Source: Siphonodentalium dalli
Taxonomy: Eukaryota; Mollusca; Scaphopoda; Gadilida; Siphonodentaliidae
Direction: 5' to 3'
Assembly: GCA_032622095.1 (NCBI GenBank)
Contig: CP136064.1
Location: forward strand, 174,166,310 to 174,230,309
Length of the DNA: 64,000 nucleotides
The notes under the pieces were generated by a model. The model did no database searches. It saw only the letters and a program-made list of their open reading frames with translations, and was not told the DNA's origin. The position numbers were made by a program, and so were the translations under genes. Within the stretch, counting starts at the first letter, position 1, and each line of letters starts with the position of its first letter. Positions 11,736 to 23,580 of this stretch are shown here, piece after piece.

Positions 11736-12560
11736 CTTAAGAGTAAAGACTATATATAATAAGTGCTAGTTAGAGAAGTATTAAAAAATAACTCAGATTG
11801 CAAACCATAATGTTCAAATCAATCAACAGTCATCAAGTATTTGGCCACATGTCATGATGTGCGAGGATGGTCCGGTGCCAAAGACCATGACTCGCTCCTG
11901 TACATTATAGTGCTCCTACATGTAGGTTGTAACTTGTATATTGTAATACAGTACAGCCCGAGACTGAGCTGTCTATCATGATGTACGTGGGCATTGTGGC
12001 TGCATTGTTAGTGATGATGTGTCATTGTGTGATTGCTTATCTTCATTCAATCAGCCATCAAAATTTGGAAAAATGTCCCACTCCAAATTTAATGATGTGG
12101 CATGTTAGATTCCAAATGTTGCCAGGTCATTTCCCACACATTGCTTATTGCCATGGCCAATTTTGAGGACTGTTCAAGTTTCTACTAGTAGTATTAGCTA
12201 TAGACTCATATGAAGAGTTCAAATGTTGGCACCACCCGGGAATTGCCAACCGCAGGTCACCCATCCAGCTTAACTTCGGCGATCTTAACTTCGGTGATCA
12301 CACAAAGGATCTAACAACTGTGACTAAGAGAAATACTAGTAGACCTCTCATGCAGAGAAATCATCGTTCTATGATAATAATACGGAACATGTACTTGTAT
12401 ACCCGGTAATTGGGATCTTGAGTCAGGATGATTGGAACTTTAACTCCCATAGCTTATTTAGAAATAAAATTATATGTACATATAATGTACAGGATTCCAT
12501 GCTGTACAACAGAAGACTATAATGGACCATTCCTGGTAATATTTACAAGTTTGGATTGCT
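11736..12560. other. no gene recognised
   Basis: No supported gene. 11980-12170 shows loose similarity to 22140-22340 (shared 'attgcttattgc..tggc' and 'gaggactg'), suggesting a decayed dispersed repeat. Confidence 0.4.
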
Positions 12561-12824
12561 TTAACCCTTTCATGATGGGAGCTGTGCTGGTGTAGTATTA
12601 AAGGTCCTGTGCCCATAGGGAGCCTCACATATACATGTGTACCGGTATTATAAGAGAATGCACTGGCTTACAAAGTCATGGTAAATATTGTTAGTTCAAT
12701 GTGTTCTTTTATATATATGTGATGCTACCTATGGTAGACTTGCATACATGTATGTACCATAAAAGAATGCATTGACACAGGGTTTTCGCAAAATTTCAGT
12801 AAGCTCCAGTCGTGGAAGGATTAA
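12561..12824. mobile_element. TTAA-flanked MITE family B, copy 1
   Basis: Ends are TTAACCCTTTCATGA... and ...GGAAGGATTAA. Inside are two inverted pairs built on 'tgcattctcttatatatg'. Such ends with a TTAA site fit piggyBac-derived MITEs. Confidence 0.75.
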
Positions 12825-13465
12825 AGATTTTGTTGTTAGTGCTATCGGTATGTCAAAGAGAATTCAAACCATACAGAAGTACCGGTATGATACTAGTACT
12901 GGTCATGTATATTTTTTCTTATGACATGAAACATTAATTACTGATATATAAACTGTATCTTGATTATGATTCTAGAAAGACCATTTATCAACTCAGAATT
13001 AGTGCCCATGATCTTAGAATTGAAACAGACAGACACATGCCGAAAGATCAGAAAACCATATCAATCCTTCAGTTTACATAGACATTGTGATATCAATATG
13101 ATTGAAAATTATATAGCCTTTTCTTGTTTAATAATTAGCCGGTATAAATAATGCAAAAAAAAAATAAAGACCATAATAAGGACCCAATAGACAGAGATCC
13201 TAATTGTCCGAGGTGCCAATCATCTATCTTAGGTCCCAAATTACATTAGACTCCCAATCATCCAAGGTTCCAATCATCGGGATACCGGTACCTTCTAAAC
13301 AAATGCTTGAAGTGAATTTCTGAATAGTGGTCAGGGACGTGGCTGGAGGGTCCCCACTCAAGCTAAATAGCTTATATGTCTCACAAGATGTTCAGCAAGA
13401 TATTCCCAGTGGCATCACCATTTAGTTCAACTTACTAGTATTGTTGAGCATCAACATTAAATTTT
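12825..13465. other. no gene recognised
   Basis: AT-rich DNA without a convincing gene. A 63-codon frame at 12960-13151 has no recognisable features. Confidence 0.4.
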
Positions 13466-14058
13466 TATACGCCCTTTTGAGAAACGGTCCGTATTATGTA
13501 ATCAATCTAGCCGTCCATCCGTCCATCTGTCTGTCTGCATGCTGTCCATAATTTTTTTTGTTTCTGGTTGATAACTTGAGTTTGTATTATTTGATCACAA
13601 CTAAACTTGATATGTTGCTCAGTCATACCAAAATACAGGTCAAGTTCGAATTTGGGTTCGGCCCGATGATTTTGCCAGAGTTATGGGTCTTTTTTTACTT
13701 GTAAAATTAAATTTTGTCATCAACATTTTGGTTTCCAGATGATAACTTGAGTTTGGATTATTTGATCACAACTAAACTTCAAGTTCAAGTTCGAATTTGG
13801 GTTTAGTTCGATGATTTTTTCGGAATTGTGGGCCTTTTCAACTTAGAAATTCAAGGCATATTCTTGCTTTCCAGATGATATTTTGTGTTATTCTATTGAG
13901 CTCATATTTTGTATGTTAGTTTATTACCTCACAATAAAGGTCAAATTCGAATTGGGGTTTGGTACCTGATAGCCAATTGTCATTGACAGTAATTGTAAGA
14001 TGACAGCTAATTACTTTGAAAATGGGAGTATTAAGCCACTTCTGGTGGTGCTCTTGTT
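13466..14058 (+). mobile_element. HINE-like element, family G1 relative (G2)
   Basis: The head TATACGCCCTTTTGAGAAAC..GTCCGTATTA matches that at 10363. It is followed by (CCGT/CTGT)n and about three decayed core repeats, then the hairpin CCAC..GTGG and the terminal CTCTTGTT (14051-14058). Confidence 0.75.
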
Positions 14059-14870
14059 ATTAATGTGAAGGGTTACAATAATAATGAAGGAATGTATTTT
14101 TAATAAAAAATAAATAATCAATTATAGTGATATCACTATTATTCGGCAGGTGGAAGAGCCTGCTGAATTACCAACATGCGTGCACCCTCATATACACAAT
14201 ATACACATGTAGATCTTAGTACATTTATAGTTTTACATATACCAGTAACCCACTGTCATGAAGAGAACTGGATATGCCATTAGATATAGTAGATTGCTTT
14301 GCATAATAAATGCTTCCCAAAAAAGTTAGCTTAATGTTCCCACCAATGTTTCCTAATAACAGGAAACAATTATATTGGAAATTGATATACAAAAGATACT
14401 AGTACTGCAGTACAAGTCTATCACTGTAATGCAGATCGAGTCATGTTGGCAAGTGTTGATTATGAACTGATATTAACCTTGAATTGTAGTACCAGTGAAA
14501 GCATATTTTGATATCTCCCTACAAGTACATGTTAACAGTCCTACTACAGGCCTGCTGGTTTCAAAATGTGTAACCTATCTTTCCTTAGCCTGGTTTGTGC
14601 TTAGGTAACCCATACCATAAATGTACATCAGCAGGAGAGTTATACAAACTGGTATTATTAACTACAGATGGGTAACTCATTGAACTACCGTAATAGATTT
14701 GAATGTCTCATTTTGGGACTTGATTGAGCAAAAATTAAGGTGATAATTAGTTATCGCGAGACCAGCATTTATAAAACTTTGGCACGACCTGTTTTTTGTT
14801 CGCGGTATTTTCATTTCAGATAAACTGCAAGTGAATTGAACGGTCATTCGTCTCAAATTTGCAGGCCTGT
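14059..14870. other. no gene recognised
   Basis: AT-rich intronic DNA with no supported gene or clear repeat boundary. Confidence 0.4.
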
Positions 14871-14872
14871 CA

Positions 14873-15033
14873 GGGGGGGGGGGGGGGAAATTACGGATAC
14901 AAGGTGGAAATTTTGTGTTTTTCAGTTTTGGGGACCCACCACCCCGGGAGCGTAAGTTTTTTCCACCCAGGTCTGGGACACCCACCCAGGACCGTAAGTT
15001 TTTTCCACCCAGGTCTGGGACACCCACCCCCAA
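14873..15033. repeat. poly-G run and ~41-bp tandem duplication
   Basis: A G-run at 14873-14887 precedes two copies of a ~41-bp unit containing 'cgtaagttttttccaccc' and 'aggtctgggacacccaccc' (about 14951-15031). Open frames on both strands here come from the repeat. Confidence 0.7.
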
Positions 15034-15329
15034 AATTGATGAAAATCGTGTAAATTCTACTAAATAATGTGTTGTTGGCAGGGTAAGGGTCTCTCATTGT
15101 GTCTGCACCGGAACTGAGAGAACGCTGATCAAGTACACCCACAAAAAATAAACAAACAAAGCACATGGCTGAAAAATATGCCAACAAAACCAGTGACAAA
15201 ACCTTTAAAAACCCAAATATTTATGGTTATAAAGGTAAAATACCCACTTTAACAGGATAGTTGTGTCCCTTATTAGCAATATGTTAAAATATGTGCATGT
15301 GTAATTTAAACACACCATCAATTTGATTA

Positions 15330-15560
15330 AATAAACACAGTTCCAGTCCTCTCCATGTGGGAAATCACTGGTGAGCAATGAGGAGCTCCCCTTAAAATCA
15401 TTCTAGGTGAGTGGCGATTAGCTCTCCTACAAAATGTCGAGGCGAGTAGTATCCCAGCAGGAGATGCTGAAGGCATCTCCCGAAGGCCTGAGGGGGGAGA
15501 GTATGGGAGGGTTCAGGGGGTCTCCCCCGGAAAATTTAGAAAATTAAATGCTCTGAGATT
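15330..15560. repeat. probable GC-richer dispersed repeat fragment
   Basis: The stretch ggcctgaggggggagagtat..gggggtctcccccgg stands out from its AT-rich surroundings and contains the palindrome GGGGGtctCCCCC. No second copy is in the window, so a repeat identity is only suspected. Confidence 0.3.
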
Positions 15561-15865
15561 GAATCTGGAGCCTTTTAATGCTCCAATCAGTGAACAACAC
15601 GTTATTATGTGACTTAAATCACTGTAGTCATGTATCGACATCGACCATGTACTTCGACCACGTGGTCACTGTATTTATCGTTTATTCAATATCTTGACTG
15701 ATCATTAATATAAACAAATGAGGCCAACGGTTTTTTCGGCTTTTTGACAGCTGGCCACATTGCTAATAGTATACAAGCAAGTAAGTTGGTATATTTGAAA
15801 TAAAGTTATCTGATATATTACGCACATTTGAAGCATGTGTATTCTGAGTTATCGACAGTATTTTA

Positions 15866-16185
15866 TTGATCTTTAATGCACAGCTCCCATCATGAAAGGG
15901 TTAACCCATTCATGACTGGAGCTTCTTGAAATTTTGACAAAACCCTGTGCCAATGCATTCTTTTATATATGTGAGTCTTCTATAGGGAGCCTCGTATATA
16001 TACAAGAATGCATGGTCTAACAATATTTACTATGACTTTGTAAGCCAGTGCATTCTCTTATGTATGCAAGGCTCCTTATGGGAGATTCAGATACATGTAT
16101 ATACATTTGTACATGTAAGAGAATGCATGCACGGCACAGGATCTTTAATGCTGCACCAGCACAGCTCCCGTCATGAAAGGGTTAA
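15866..16185. mobile_element. family B MITE copy 2 with an abutting solo end
   Basis: A solo right end (...cccatcatgaaagggttaa) finishes at 15904 and shares its TTAA with a full copy, 15901-16185. The copy contains four 'tgcattctctta' arms in two hairpins. Head-to-tail sharing of one TTAA suggests insertion into, or recombination between, older copies. Confidence 0.75.
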
Positions 16186-16209
16186 ATGAACAGATACTAT
16201 TTGCATTTT

Positions 16210-18000
16210 TATGTTTACCCATACCATGTATGGTAAACATAGTGTCGTTGTCCGGATTGACCACTCGTCGTTCGTCCGTCCGTCTGTCCGTCCGTCTGTC
16301 CGTCCGTAGACACTTTACGTGTAATGCGATAACTCAAACATTTTTTACCTGATCAAAACCAAATTTTGTATATGGGGTTTTCAGCCCAAAATACAGATCG
16401 AGTTCGAATATGGGTTTGATCCAACTTTTTTGTACAGAGTTATGGCCCTTTTTCGACTTAGAATTCACGCATTCTGCCATAACTCAAACATTTTTTATCT
16501 GATCGGAACCAAATTTGGTATGTGAGTTTCTCGGCCCAAAATACAGATCGAGTTCGAATATGGGTTTGATCCGACTTTTTTTTACGGAGTTATGGCCCTT
16601 TTTCGACTTAGAATTCATGAATTCTGCCATAACTCAAACATTTTTTATCTGATCGGAACCAAATTTGGTATGTGAGTTTCTCAGCCCTAAATACAGATCG
16701 TGTTCGAATATGGGTTTTATCCAAGTTTTTTTTACGGAGTTATGGCCCTTTTTCGACTTAGAATTCACGCATTCTGCCATAACTCAAACATTTTTTACCT
16801 GATCGGAACCAAATTTTGTATATGGGGTTTTCAGCCCAAAATACAGATCGAGTTCGAATATGGGTTTGATCCAATTTTTTGTACAGAGTTATGGCCCTTT
16901 TTCGACTTAGAATTCACGCATTCTGCCATAACTCAAACATTTTTTATCTGATCGGAACCAAATTTGGTATGTGAGTTTCTCGGCCCAAAATACAGATCGA
17001 GTTCGAATTTGGGTTTGATCCGAGATTTTGTTACAGAGTTATGGCCCTTTTTTTACTTAGAATTCACGCATTCTGCCATAACTCGAATATTTTTTATCTG
17101 ATTGGAACCAAATTTGGTATGTGAGTTTCACAGCCCAAAATACAGATCGAGTTCGAATATGGGTTTGATCCGATTAATTTTAAAGGAGTTATGACCCTTT
17201 TTCGAAAAAAAATTGAAAAATTGAATCGATTTTTTTTAATTTATTTTTAACTTTTATAATAATAATAAAAAAAATGTCATTGACATTGTCATTTGTTTTC
17301 ATTTAGATATTGATGATTATGATAAAAAGATTTTCAATGTGTCCCTTTAATTTTTTTAAATAAGTTAAAAAAAATTGAAAAACTAACACCATTATAACTC
17401 TGCCAAGGGTACCCCGAATCACCACACCAAATTTGATTAAATCGGTCCAAAATCTTGTGTTATGTACTGGTAAATCTGTTTGGAGCAACATTAAATCCAA
17501 TTCACCAATTGCCTTTGGACTTATGCCAATGTGCAAATAATCTGATACATAAGGCTATGGCATCTAATTTAAAATAAAGATTCAACAATAAACATCACAT
17601 GCTATTAACAGTAGACATGGACATCTGTGCTGCTATATAATTGATATTAATGGGTCAGTGGTGAGGTTGCTTATCTGTATACTAGGACACATTATTATTG
17701 TAAACTTAAATTGGACTCTCTTAACCCAAGTATTCCATGTCCAGGTCACACCTACACATTTAACCCATGGGCTTGCTGGCTGTGGCGGTTTAGCATTACA
17801 GATTCTGTACCAGTGCATTCTCTTATATAAATGCCAGTGACCCATAAATTCCAATAATTTGTGTTATGTACATTTGTCTATAATAGTACATAACAGTATA
17901 CTCTATAATTGAACACCAAAACTCTCATTTATCCGATCATATTAAATTTTTATCGCCAAGGGATGGGTTAACATCTGCCGATCGTGATCGGCCTCTCGTT
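16210..18000 (+). mobile_element. HINE-like element, family G3, ending 8 bp before ACAP exon 2
   Basis: The head is the inverted repeat TATGTTTACC..GGTAAACATA, followed by a GTCCGTCCGTCT microsatellite (16276-16307). At least six ~150-bp core units run from 16310 to 17210 (ttctgccataactcaaacat.., cggaaccaaatttggtatgt.., 'gagttatggccctttttcgac'). A non-repeated ~790-bp 3' region follows, then the hairpin GCCGATCGTGATCGGC and CTCTCGTT. The 3' end is fixed at 18000 because sequence identity stops there in two other copies (46671, and 62736 inverted). Confidence 0.85.
16310..17210 (+). repeat. ~150-bp tandem core array of the G3 element
   Basis: Six or more well-preserved units, more alike than in other arrays of the window, suggesting recent amplification or homogenisation. 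Each unit holds 'gttcgaatatgggtttgatc' and 'aacatttttta.ctgatc'. Confidence 0.9.
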
Positions 18001-18008
18001 ATTTACAG

Positions 18009-18066
18009 GTCATCACTCGAGGATGCAGAAAATGATATTGATACTCTAGAAACAAGACTTGAGAAG
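18009..18066 (+). CDS. ACAP2: ACAP exon 2
   Basis: The acceptor is atttacag and the donor gtaaat. After the split Arg codon it reads SSLEDAENDIDTLETRLEK and ends in phase 0. This matches the start of BAR helix 1, where ACAP family members have an acidic, heptad-like stretch before KLVKLC. The upstream HINE ends at 18000, leaving only atttacag as original intron. MITE A1 begins 13 nt past the splice site. The branch-point candidate ggttaac (17966-17972) and the pyrimidine-rich ggcctctcgtt therefore lie in transposon sequence. Confidence 0.9.
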
Positions 18067-18081
18067 GTAAATAGGAATATA

Positions 18082-18344
18082 CAGTAATGCCCTAAGTAAT
18101 CGACTCCTTAACCACAGCAGAATTATGGGTAACTTTTCAGGATTTCAGGATTTAGTCGGAAATATGGCTTGTTGCCATTCATTGGAAAGCTCTCAAGGAG
18201 GAAATATGGCTTGTTGCCATTCATCGGAAAGCTCTCAAGGAGAGCTTTCTGATGAATGGCAACAAGCCATATTTCCGACTAAATCCTGAAAAGTTACCCA
18301 TAATTCTGCTGTGGTCAAGGAGTCGATTACATAGGGCATTACTG
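18082..18344. mobile_element. palindromic MITE family A, copy 1 (TA-flanked)
   Basis: Termini CAGTAATGCCC..GGGCATTACTG are flanked by TA on both sides, as for Tc1/mariner-type elements. Almost the whole element is one inverted repeat (atggcttgttgccattcat / atgaatggcaacaagccat). This copy has an internal partial duplication of the arm. Confidence 0.9.
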
Positions 18345-18418
18345 TATACATGTATCATAAATCTATTTACTTCAGACTCAGTCATGTGGAGTTTGTTAGT
18401 CTAGATTGTCTTTGTAAA

Positions 18419-18704
18419 TTAACTCTTCTACATGTATGACTGGAGCTTCATGAAAATTTGCAAAAACCCTTTGCCAATGCATTCTCTTATATATGCGAGT
18501 CTCCCGTTGGGAGCCTCTGATATATACACGTAAGAGAATACATTAGGCTAACAATATTTACCTTGACCTTGTACATGTAAGCCAGTGCATTCTCTATATA
18601 TGCGAGGCTCCCTATGGGTTCCTATGTGAAACTCGCATTTATATAAGAGAATGCACTGGGATCTTTATTGCTGCAACAGCGCAGCTCCCGTTATGAAAGA
18701 GTTG
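18419..18704. mobile_element. family B MITE, copy 3
   Basis: Ends ttaactcttct..catgtatgactggag and ...cccgttatgaaagagttga are decayed. Two 'tgcattctctta'-type hairpins lie inside. Confidence 0.7.
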
Positions 18705-18998
18705 ATAGAAATATATCCCCCAAATCTTTCATTGTAGCCCAGTGTTAATTTGAAATCTAAATATTTGGATTAATTTTCAGTACAAGCTGCTGTAAGGCAT
18801 TTCTAAGCTTACCCAATGAAGAATTTTGGTCAGCTTTTAGCTGCTGTACATGTACCGGTAGTGATGTAGAGACTTTGGGCATAACAATAATAATTAATTA
18901 TTGGCTAAAGTCAGTGGTATTTATTTCATTCTTTTTATACCAGTAGATATACTGAGAACTGTGTTTTAATCACACTGATTATTTCGTCTTATTTTCAG

Positions 18999-19057
18999 AT
19001 TGTGAAGTTGTGTACCTGTATGATTGATACTGGGAAATCTTTTAATAATGCAAGCAG
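18999..19057 (+). CDS. ACAP2: ACAP exon 3
   Basis: The acceptor is ttttcag and the donor gtgagt. It encodes IVKLCTCMIDTGKSFNNAS plus a split Ser codon and ends in phase 2. The KLC..MIDTGK.F string is one of the most conserved parts of the ACAP BAR domain (helix 1). The intron before it holds an A and a B MITE. Confidence 0.95.
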
Positions 19058-19730
19058 GTGAGTTAATTTTAATCTCTCGTGTCCTTTAAAGGAAGATTGT
19101 ACCTAAATCCAGTCATTTATGGGACCATTTTCTACTGTACTCAACAGAATATATTGAATAAAAGATTAAATATGAGTCAAAAATGAGAACCACATATATA
19201 ACAACCTGATGATTATAACGAAAAGTTATTTACTTATTTTCATTATAACTACCATGTTATTTTAGATTGTACATTACTCATTAGTGTATTTTGTACTTAC
19301 CCCTGACTGAAATTCATCATATGTCGCATATTTTCTTTTGCATAGAGCAGGAGATGGCTTATACAATTGCTGGATTTAGGTACATGTACAGCCCCCCATT
19401 AAAATTTAATTCTTATGCACTTTGGAAAACCTTTTGTCAATTATTATTAATAATTATATCAATATACTAGTAAGAGTACACAGTGTGTAATTTACACGTA
19501 TATGTTGGAGTTTGACATAAATCACCTATCATTATTAAAGCAATGTTTTCAGTTAAATCTGTTTTTAATGTAATTTGGGTTTGAGAGTTATCAAATTGAT
19601 TTCTTCGGCTTTAACCTTAAAACATTGTTTGTTTTTGGATATAAATTGTTTGTTTGTACTTCATACATTATATATTCTAATAATAGAACCTACACCTACA
19701 TTCTGAATGTTAATTTGTTCTTTCATATAG
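19058..19730. other. ACAP intron 3, no other feature
   Basis: AT-rich intronic sequence in which I see no repeat family or gene. Confidence 0.5.
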
Positions 19731-19791
19731 TGGCTTCATAAATGGCGTCAGAGATCTGGCTACATATTTCAAACAAGATGATCTAGTCAGT
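19731..19791 (+). CDS. ACAP2: ACAP exon 4
   Basis: The acceptor is catatag and the donor gtaagt. After completing the Ser codon it reads GFINGVRDLATYFKQDDLVS and ends in phase 0. F.NG.RDLA.Y is a conserved BAR-domain signature of ACAPs. It joins in frame to exon 5 about 13 kb downstream. Confidence 0.95.
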
Positions 19792-20358
19792 GTAAGTATC
19801 ATTATAAAATATCATATTTTTTTGCATCTGTGATGTCATGTGATCCAGTCTGGCTTTGAGCAGATGATATAATGGCATGGCTTTAGAGTTGTGGATTAAA
19901 GTGGTGTGAAACACTGCTAGATTGCATTTAGAGAGGACTCTTGCTGAATATAGTTATTTCCATGGATGCTACTCTGAAACTAGTAATATATGTCAATCGT
20001 AGGTTGTACAAATTACAAGTATACAGATTACAACATCTTTTGATAATAGAATTGTTTTCTTGTGTCTTATTTAATTTGGTCGGAAGTACATATATTCTGT
20101 ACACTATTTCAATTTCTACACAAAATGACAATTACAGTTGCATAATATTTATTGGAACATAGAAGGGTGATGTTGGGGGGGGGGGGGAGGGGTGTAAATT
20201 CAAATTCATTATTACTTCCCCCTGATAACAGTCCACTTTTACCTAATAACCAAACAGGGAGAAGTGACTTCTCCCAATTTGAAACCTCTAGGAGGCTGGT
20301 TCCTCACCAACTATAATGTAACAAACAATTACAGTTTACGGTCAGGTATACATCTCAT

Positions 20359-20959
20359 AGGGCCCTGCGAATGAGGCATTTTCATTTCGAATCGAATCTC
20401 AAATCGAATCAGCCAAATGATATCGAATCACATCAAATCCCGAATCGTATCATTACATCAGTCGTATCAATAGTGAAGATGTAGATATCACTTTACTGAG
20501 TATCAATTTACTAACTTTGTTATGTGATCGTCAGTATATATTGTATATATTATCCATAAATGGATCAAATTTGCATTTAACCAATTAAGTACACAATCTT
20601 TGTGGCTATCTCTGCTATATAATATCGAAATGTTATCATAAGCAACAATGAAGTCAGTAAGCATTCACGTAGCTGAAGATCAACATGAAATTTTGATAGA
20701 TCAGTTTCATTGGTCTTGCAATGCTTCAGTGGTCTATATAGTATAGCTCAGTCTACAACATTGTTTGTAATGTGTGGTCTTTCGATGGTATCATAAACTA
20801 TCTTCGCGAAAAAGCAATATTGTCCATTGCCATAATGAGAATACAACTGGTGCCAGTGATTCCATACAATTCGAATCTGGACAGCCGATTTCGAATCGAA
20901 TCGAATCAGACGAAAGATTCCGAATCGCATCGAATTGAATCGATTCGCAGGGCCTTAAT
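20359..20959. mobile_element. hAT-like MITE with GGCCCTGCGAAT ends
   Basis: Termini GGCCCTGCGAAT..ATTCGCAGGGCC are inverted, and ATCTCAT occurs at 20352-20358 and 20960-20966, compatible with an imperfect 8-bp duplication. Subterminal tcgaatcgaatc repeats are present. No transposase is seen. Confidence 0.65.
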
Positions 20960-20966
20960 ATCTCAT

Positions 20967-21902
20967 GCTATCAAAGCTTTAACATCCATGTGAAATACAA
21001 ATACGTTGTCCAATTATGATCGGCATAAAGCTTATATAAAAATTTAATATCATTGAAATTTTGGCTCCGGTATGATATGCTCCTGGCACCTTAATGATTT
21101 GATCAAATATGCATCCTATTTCTACATACATGTGTTATACTGATAAAAAATACATGAGGCCACAATGATTCCATTTGAATCAGTTCTTCTAAGGATAAAT
21201 AGTAAAGATAGGTGAATATATGTGGTCTTCATGATAAAGCAATTTCTTTCAAATGATTATGGTATTTCCAAGTCATTAACTGTAATTAAGTTTTGCAAAT
21301 TCTCTCTAATTAAAAATTTGAGTTTAAATATGTTATGTGGCCATACATTCTTCTAGTATTTTTTATATATACATTTTATTCACTTGCTTAGGTTGCACTT
21401 ACTTGATTGATTTTTGCATTCTTACAGAGATCTCAGTCTTTTTGATAGAATTTCAAAAGACTTTATGTCACTTTGCATTTGCTTCAAACTGAATATCATT
21501 TCTGAAGGTACTTGGTATAGACAATGTGTATTCTTGATATAAGATAATTGCCCTTTGCTTAAAATTAAGGAAGTGTCAAAAATAGTGCGTTAAATTACTT
21601 TTCATGCTGTTTTGTGTTTCTTTCCAAAAAAACAATGCTCTTATTACACTGCCATGAACCTACATCATAATTTTCTTGAAAATGGCAGCAAGATATAAGG
21701 CCTGGCAATTTCAACAATTGTTTGTTCTAACGATATTTTCCAAAGGTATCAGCAAGCTATTAGACTGATGAGCTATCCAATCATTAATCAACTCATCTCG
21801 GATGCTGAAAAAAAATGATATTAAATATTTATTTATAAGGAGATTTTGGCATTCAAATTTCAGAACCTAGAAAAATGGTGACAGAAGTCACTTGAACACT
21901 TA
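20967..21902. other. intronic DNA, no feature
   Basis: AT-rich; no repeat family or gene recognised. Confidence 0.4.
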
Positions 21903-22020
21903 CAGTAATGCCCTAAGTAATCGACTCCTTAACCACAGCAGAATTATGGGTAACTTTTCAGGATTTAGTCGGAAATATGGATTGTCATTCATCGGAAAGC
22001 TCTCAGTGAGTTAAGGAGTC
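21903..22020. mobile_element. MITE family A, copy 2, internally deleted
   Basis: The left arm from CAGTAATGCCC to 'catcggaaagctctca' is followed at once by only a few bases of the right arm (gttaaggagtc). Confidence 0.85.
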
Positions 22021-22417
22021 TGTATATCTGCTCAACAGTCATATTTATATGGGAGACGGGATTCATAGTGAGCTGGCACACATTGATTCAGAGCTCATTT
22101 GCTCTCTTTTTTGGTTGAGTTTTATTTATATAAGTGAAGAAAACAATAAAAACTCACATCATGCCACCATTTTCAAGCAAATTATGACATGAGTTGCCAT
22201 CTATGTAATATATCAGCTCATGAAATTAGGAAAAATATTTCATGGCAAATTTAATACTGTGGCATTATATTTTCCACATGTTGCCATGGCATATCTTACG
22301 GCATTGCTTATTGCTGTGGCTAATTTCGAGGACTGAATATATGCACTGCATAATGAAGCTTTGAAAATGAAACTAATGTTTTGAGAATATATCTAGATTA
22401 ATGTAAGATTAATTTTG

Positions 22418-22660
22418 TTACCTTTGCATGATGGAAGCTGCGGTGGTGCCAGTCCATTCTCTTATATGTGCGAGTATCCCATAGGGAGCCTTGCATATAT
22501 AAGAGAATGCACTGGCTTACAAGGTCAAGGTAAATATTGTTATGCTAATGCATTCTCTTATATATGTGAGGCGCCCTATGGGTAACTTGCATATATAAGA
22601 GAATGCAGTGGCACAGGGTTTTCGCAAATATTCAGGAAGCTCCAGTCATGGAAGGGTTAA
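22418..22660. mobile_element. family B MITE, copy 4
   Basis: The left end is decayed to ttacctttgcatgatgg; the right end ..tcatggaagggttaa is intact. The double-hairpin interior is well preserved. Confidence 0.75.
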
Positions 22661-22802
22661 ATAATTACCATGACTTGAGTGTTGAAATAATCAAGATGAG
22701 TGACATCTACCCTGACACATTGTAGCCAGCATTATATGACAATTTTCGTGTACATCTTACAGGATGATAATGTCAGTGTAAGTATCTGAGAGGTGATAAC
22801 AC

Positions 22803-23020
22803 ATTGGGTGTATTCAAATTTGTGTTCTGTGTTTGCGATGAGTAGACCACCAAGACGTGACCAAGGTGTCAGGACTTGAACAGTGAGAACAGGCCAGGAT
22901 TCTCATTCACCAAATTAAACATGTTCTTGGTCTGTTCCTGGCCTGTTCTCTGTTGTTCTAATTGCCAAGAACATGTTCGCATGTTGAACAATCAAGAATA
23001 CGGATTCGAATACACCCATT
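22803..23020. mobile_element. 212-bp MITE with GGGTGTATTC ends and ATT flanks
   Basis: The body 22806-23017 begins GGGTGTATTC and ends GAATACACCC. ATT flanks both sides (22803-22805, 23018-23020). Internal inverted segments include gaacaggccagga / tcctggcctgttc. A 3-bp duplication and GGG termini are compatible with PIF/Harbinger-type MITEs. Confidence 0.65.
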
Positions 23021-23179
23021 CATGTTGACTGACAGTTCACTTACAATCTCGTATGAGGCCTTCTGCTAGACTACTGTCATTCAGTTTTCTATCCTGCATG
23101 TGAGATTTTTTTCTTTCCAAGCATGAACATCTTTGTACTTACCCATACCGTACCAAACATTTGGTCTTCTCCACCATAG

Positions 23180-23580
23180 TTCTTTTTATACCGCAAACTT
23201 GTTTGGCGGGGGATATAGAAATTGGTTCCATCCATACGTCATGCCATGTGTCCCTAACAACTTAGTTCTCATTCTCAGTCATCATAGGTCATGGTCTTTA
23301 GTACACATGTACAGTAATGCCCTAAATAATCGACTCCTTAACCTTAGCATAATTATGGGTAACTTTTCAGGATTAGTTGAAAATACAGCAACAAGCCATA
23401 TTTCCTACTAAATCCTGAAAAGTTACCCATAATTAAGGAGCTAATTATTTAGGGCACTTCTGTACTTATGAACCACCATGGGGGAAGGGATATCCAAATG
23501 ATCGGGTTTCGTCTAATATGCATTTGTTGTAGAGACCACTTAGAATGAAAATGCATTTGTACCAAGTCTGAGTTTAGTAT
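23180..23580 (+). repeat. decayed HINE-like element interrupted by MITE A3
   Basis: A head-like piece, tttataccgc..ggcgggggatataga, is followed by 'tcatcataggtcatg', which recurs in the decayed element at 36970-37680. It is split by the MITE at 23313-23462. Confidence 0.45.
23313..23462. mobile_element. MITE family A, copy 3, TA-flanked, shortened
   Basis: CAGTAATGCCCTAAATAATC at the left, an inverted arm at the right ending ..cttCTG, with TA on both sides. The central hairpin arms are deleted. Confidence 0.85.

Noticed and set aside
14677-15199. frames of 118 and 102 codons near the poly-G run
   Set aside because: Translated tandem duplication and poly-G; repeated peptide is a by-product.
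16380-16560. tRNA/SINE B-box resemblance (gttcgaat)
   Set aside because: No A-box, acceptor stem or poly-A tail; the motif is simply part of the HINE core repeat.
16310-17210. CRISPR-like regularly spaced repeat
   Set aside because: Units are ~150 bp and directly adjacent, without unique spacers, in a eukaryotic intron; this is a transposon core array.
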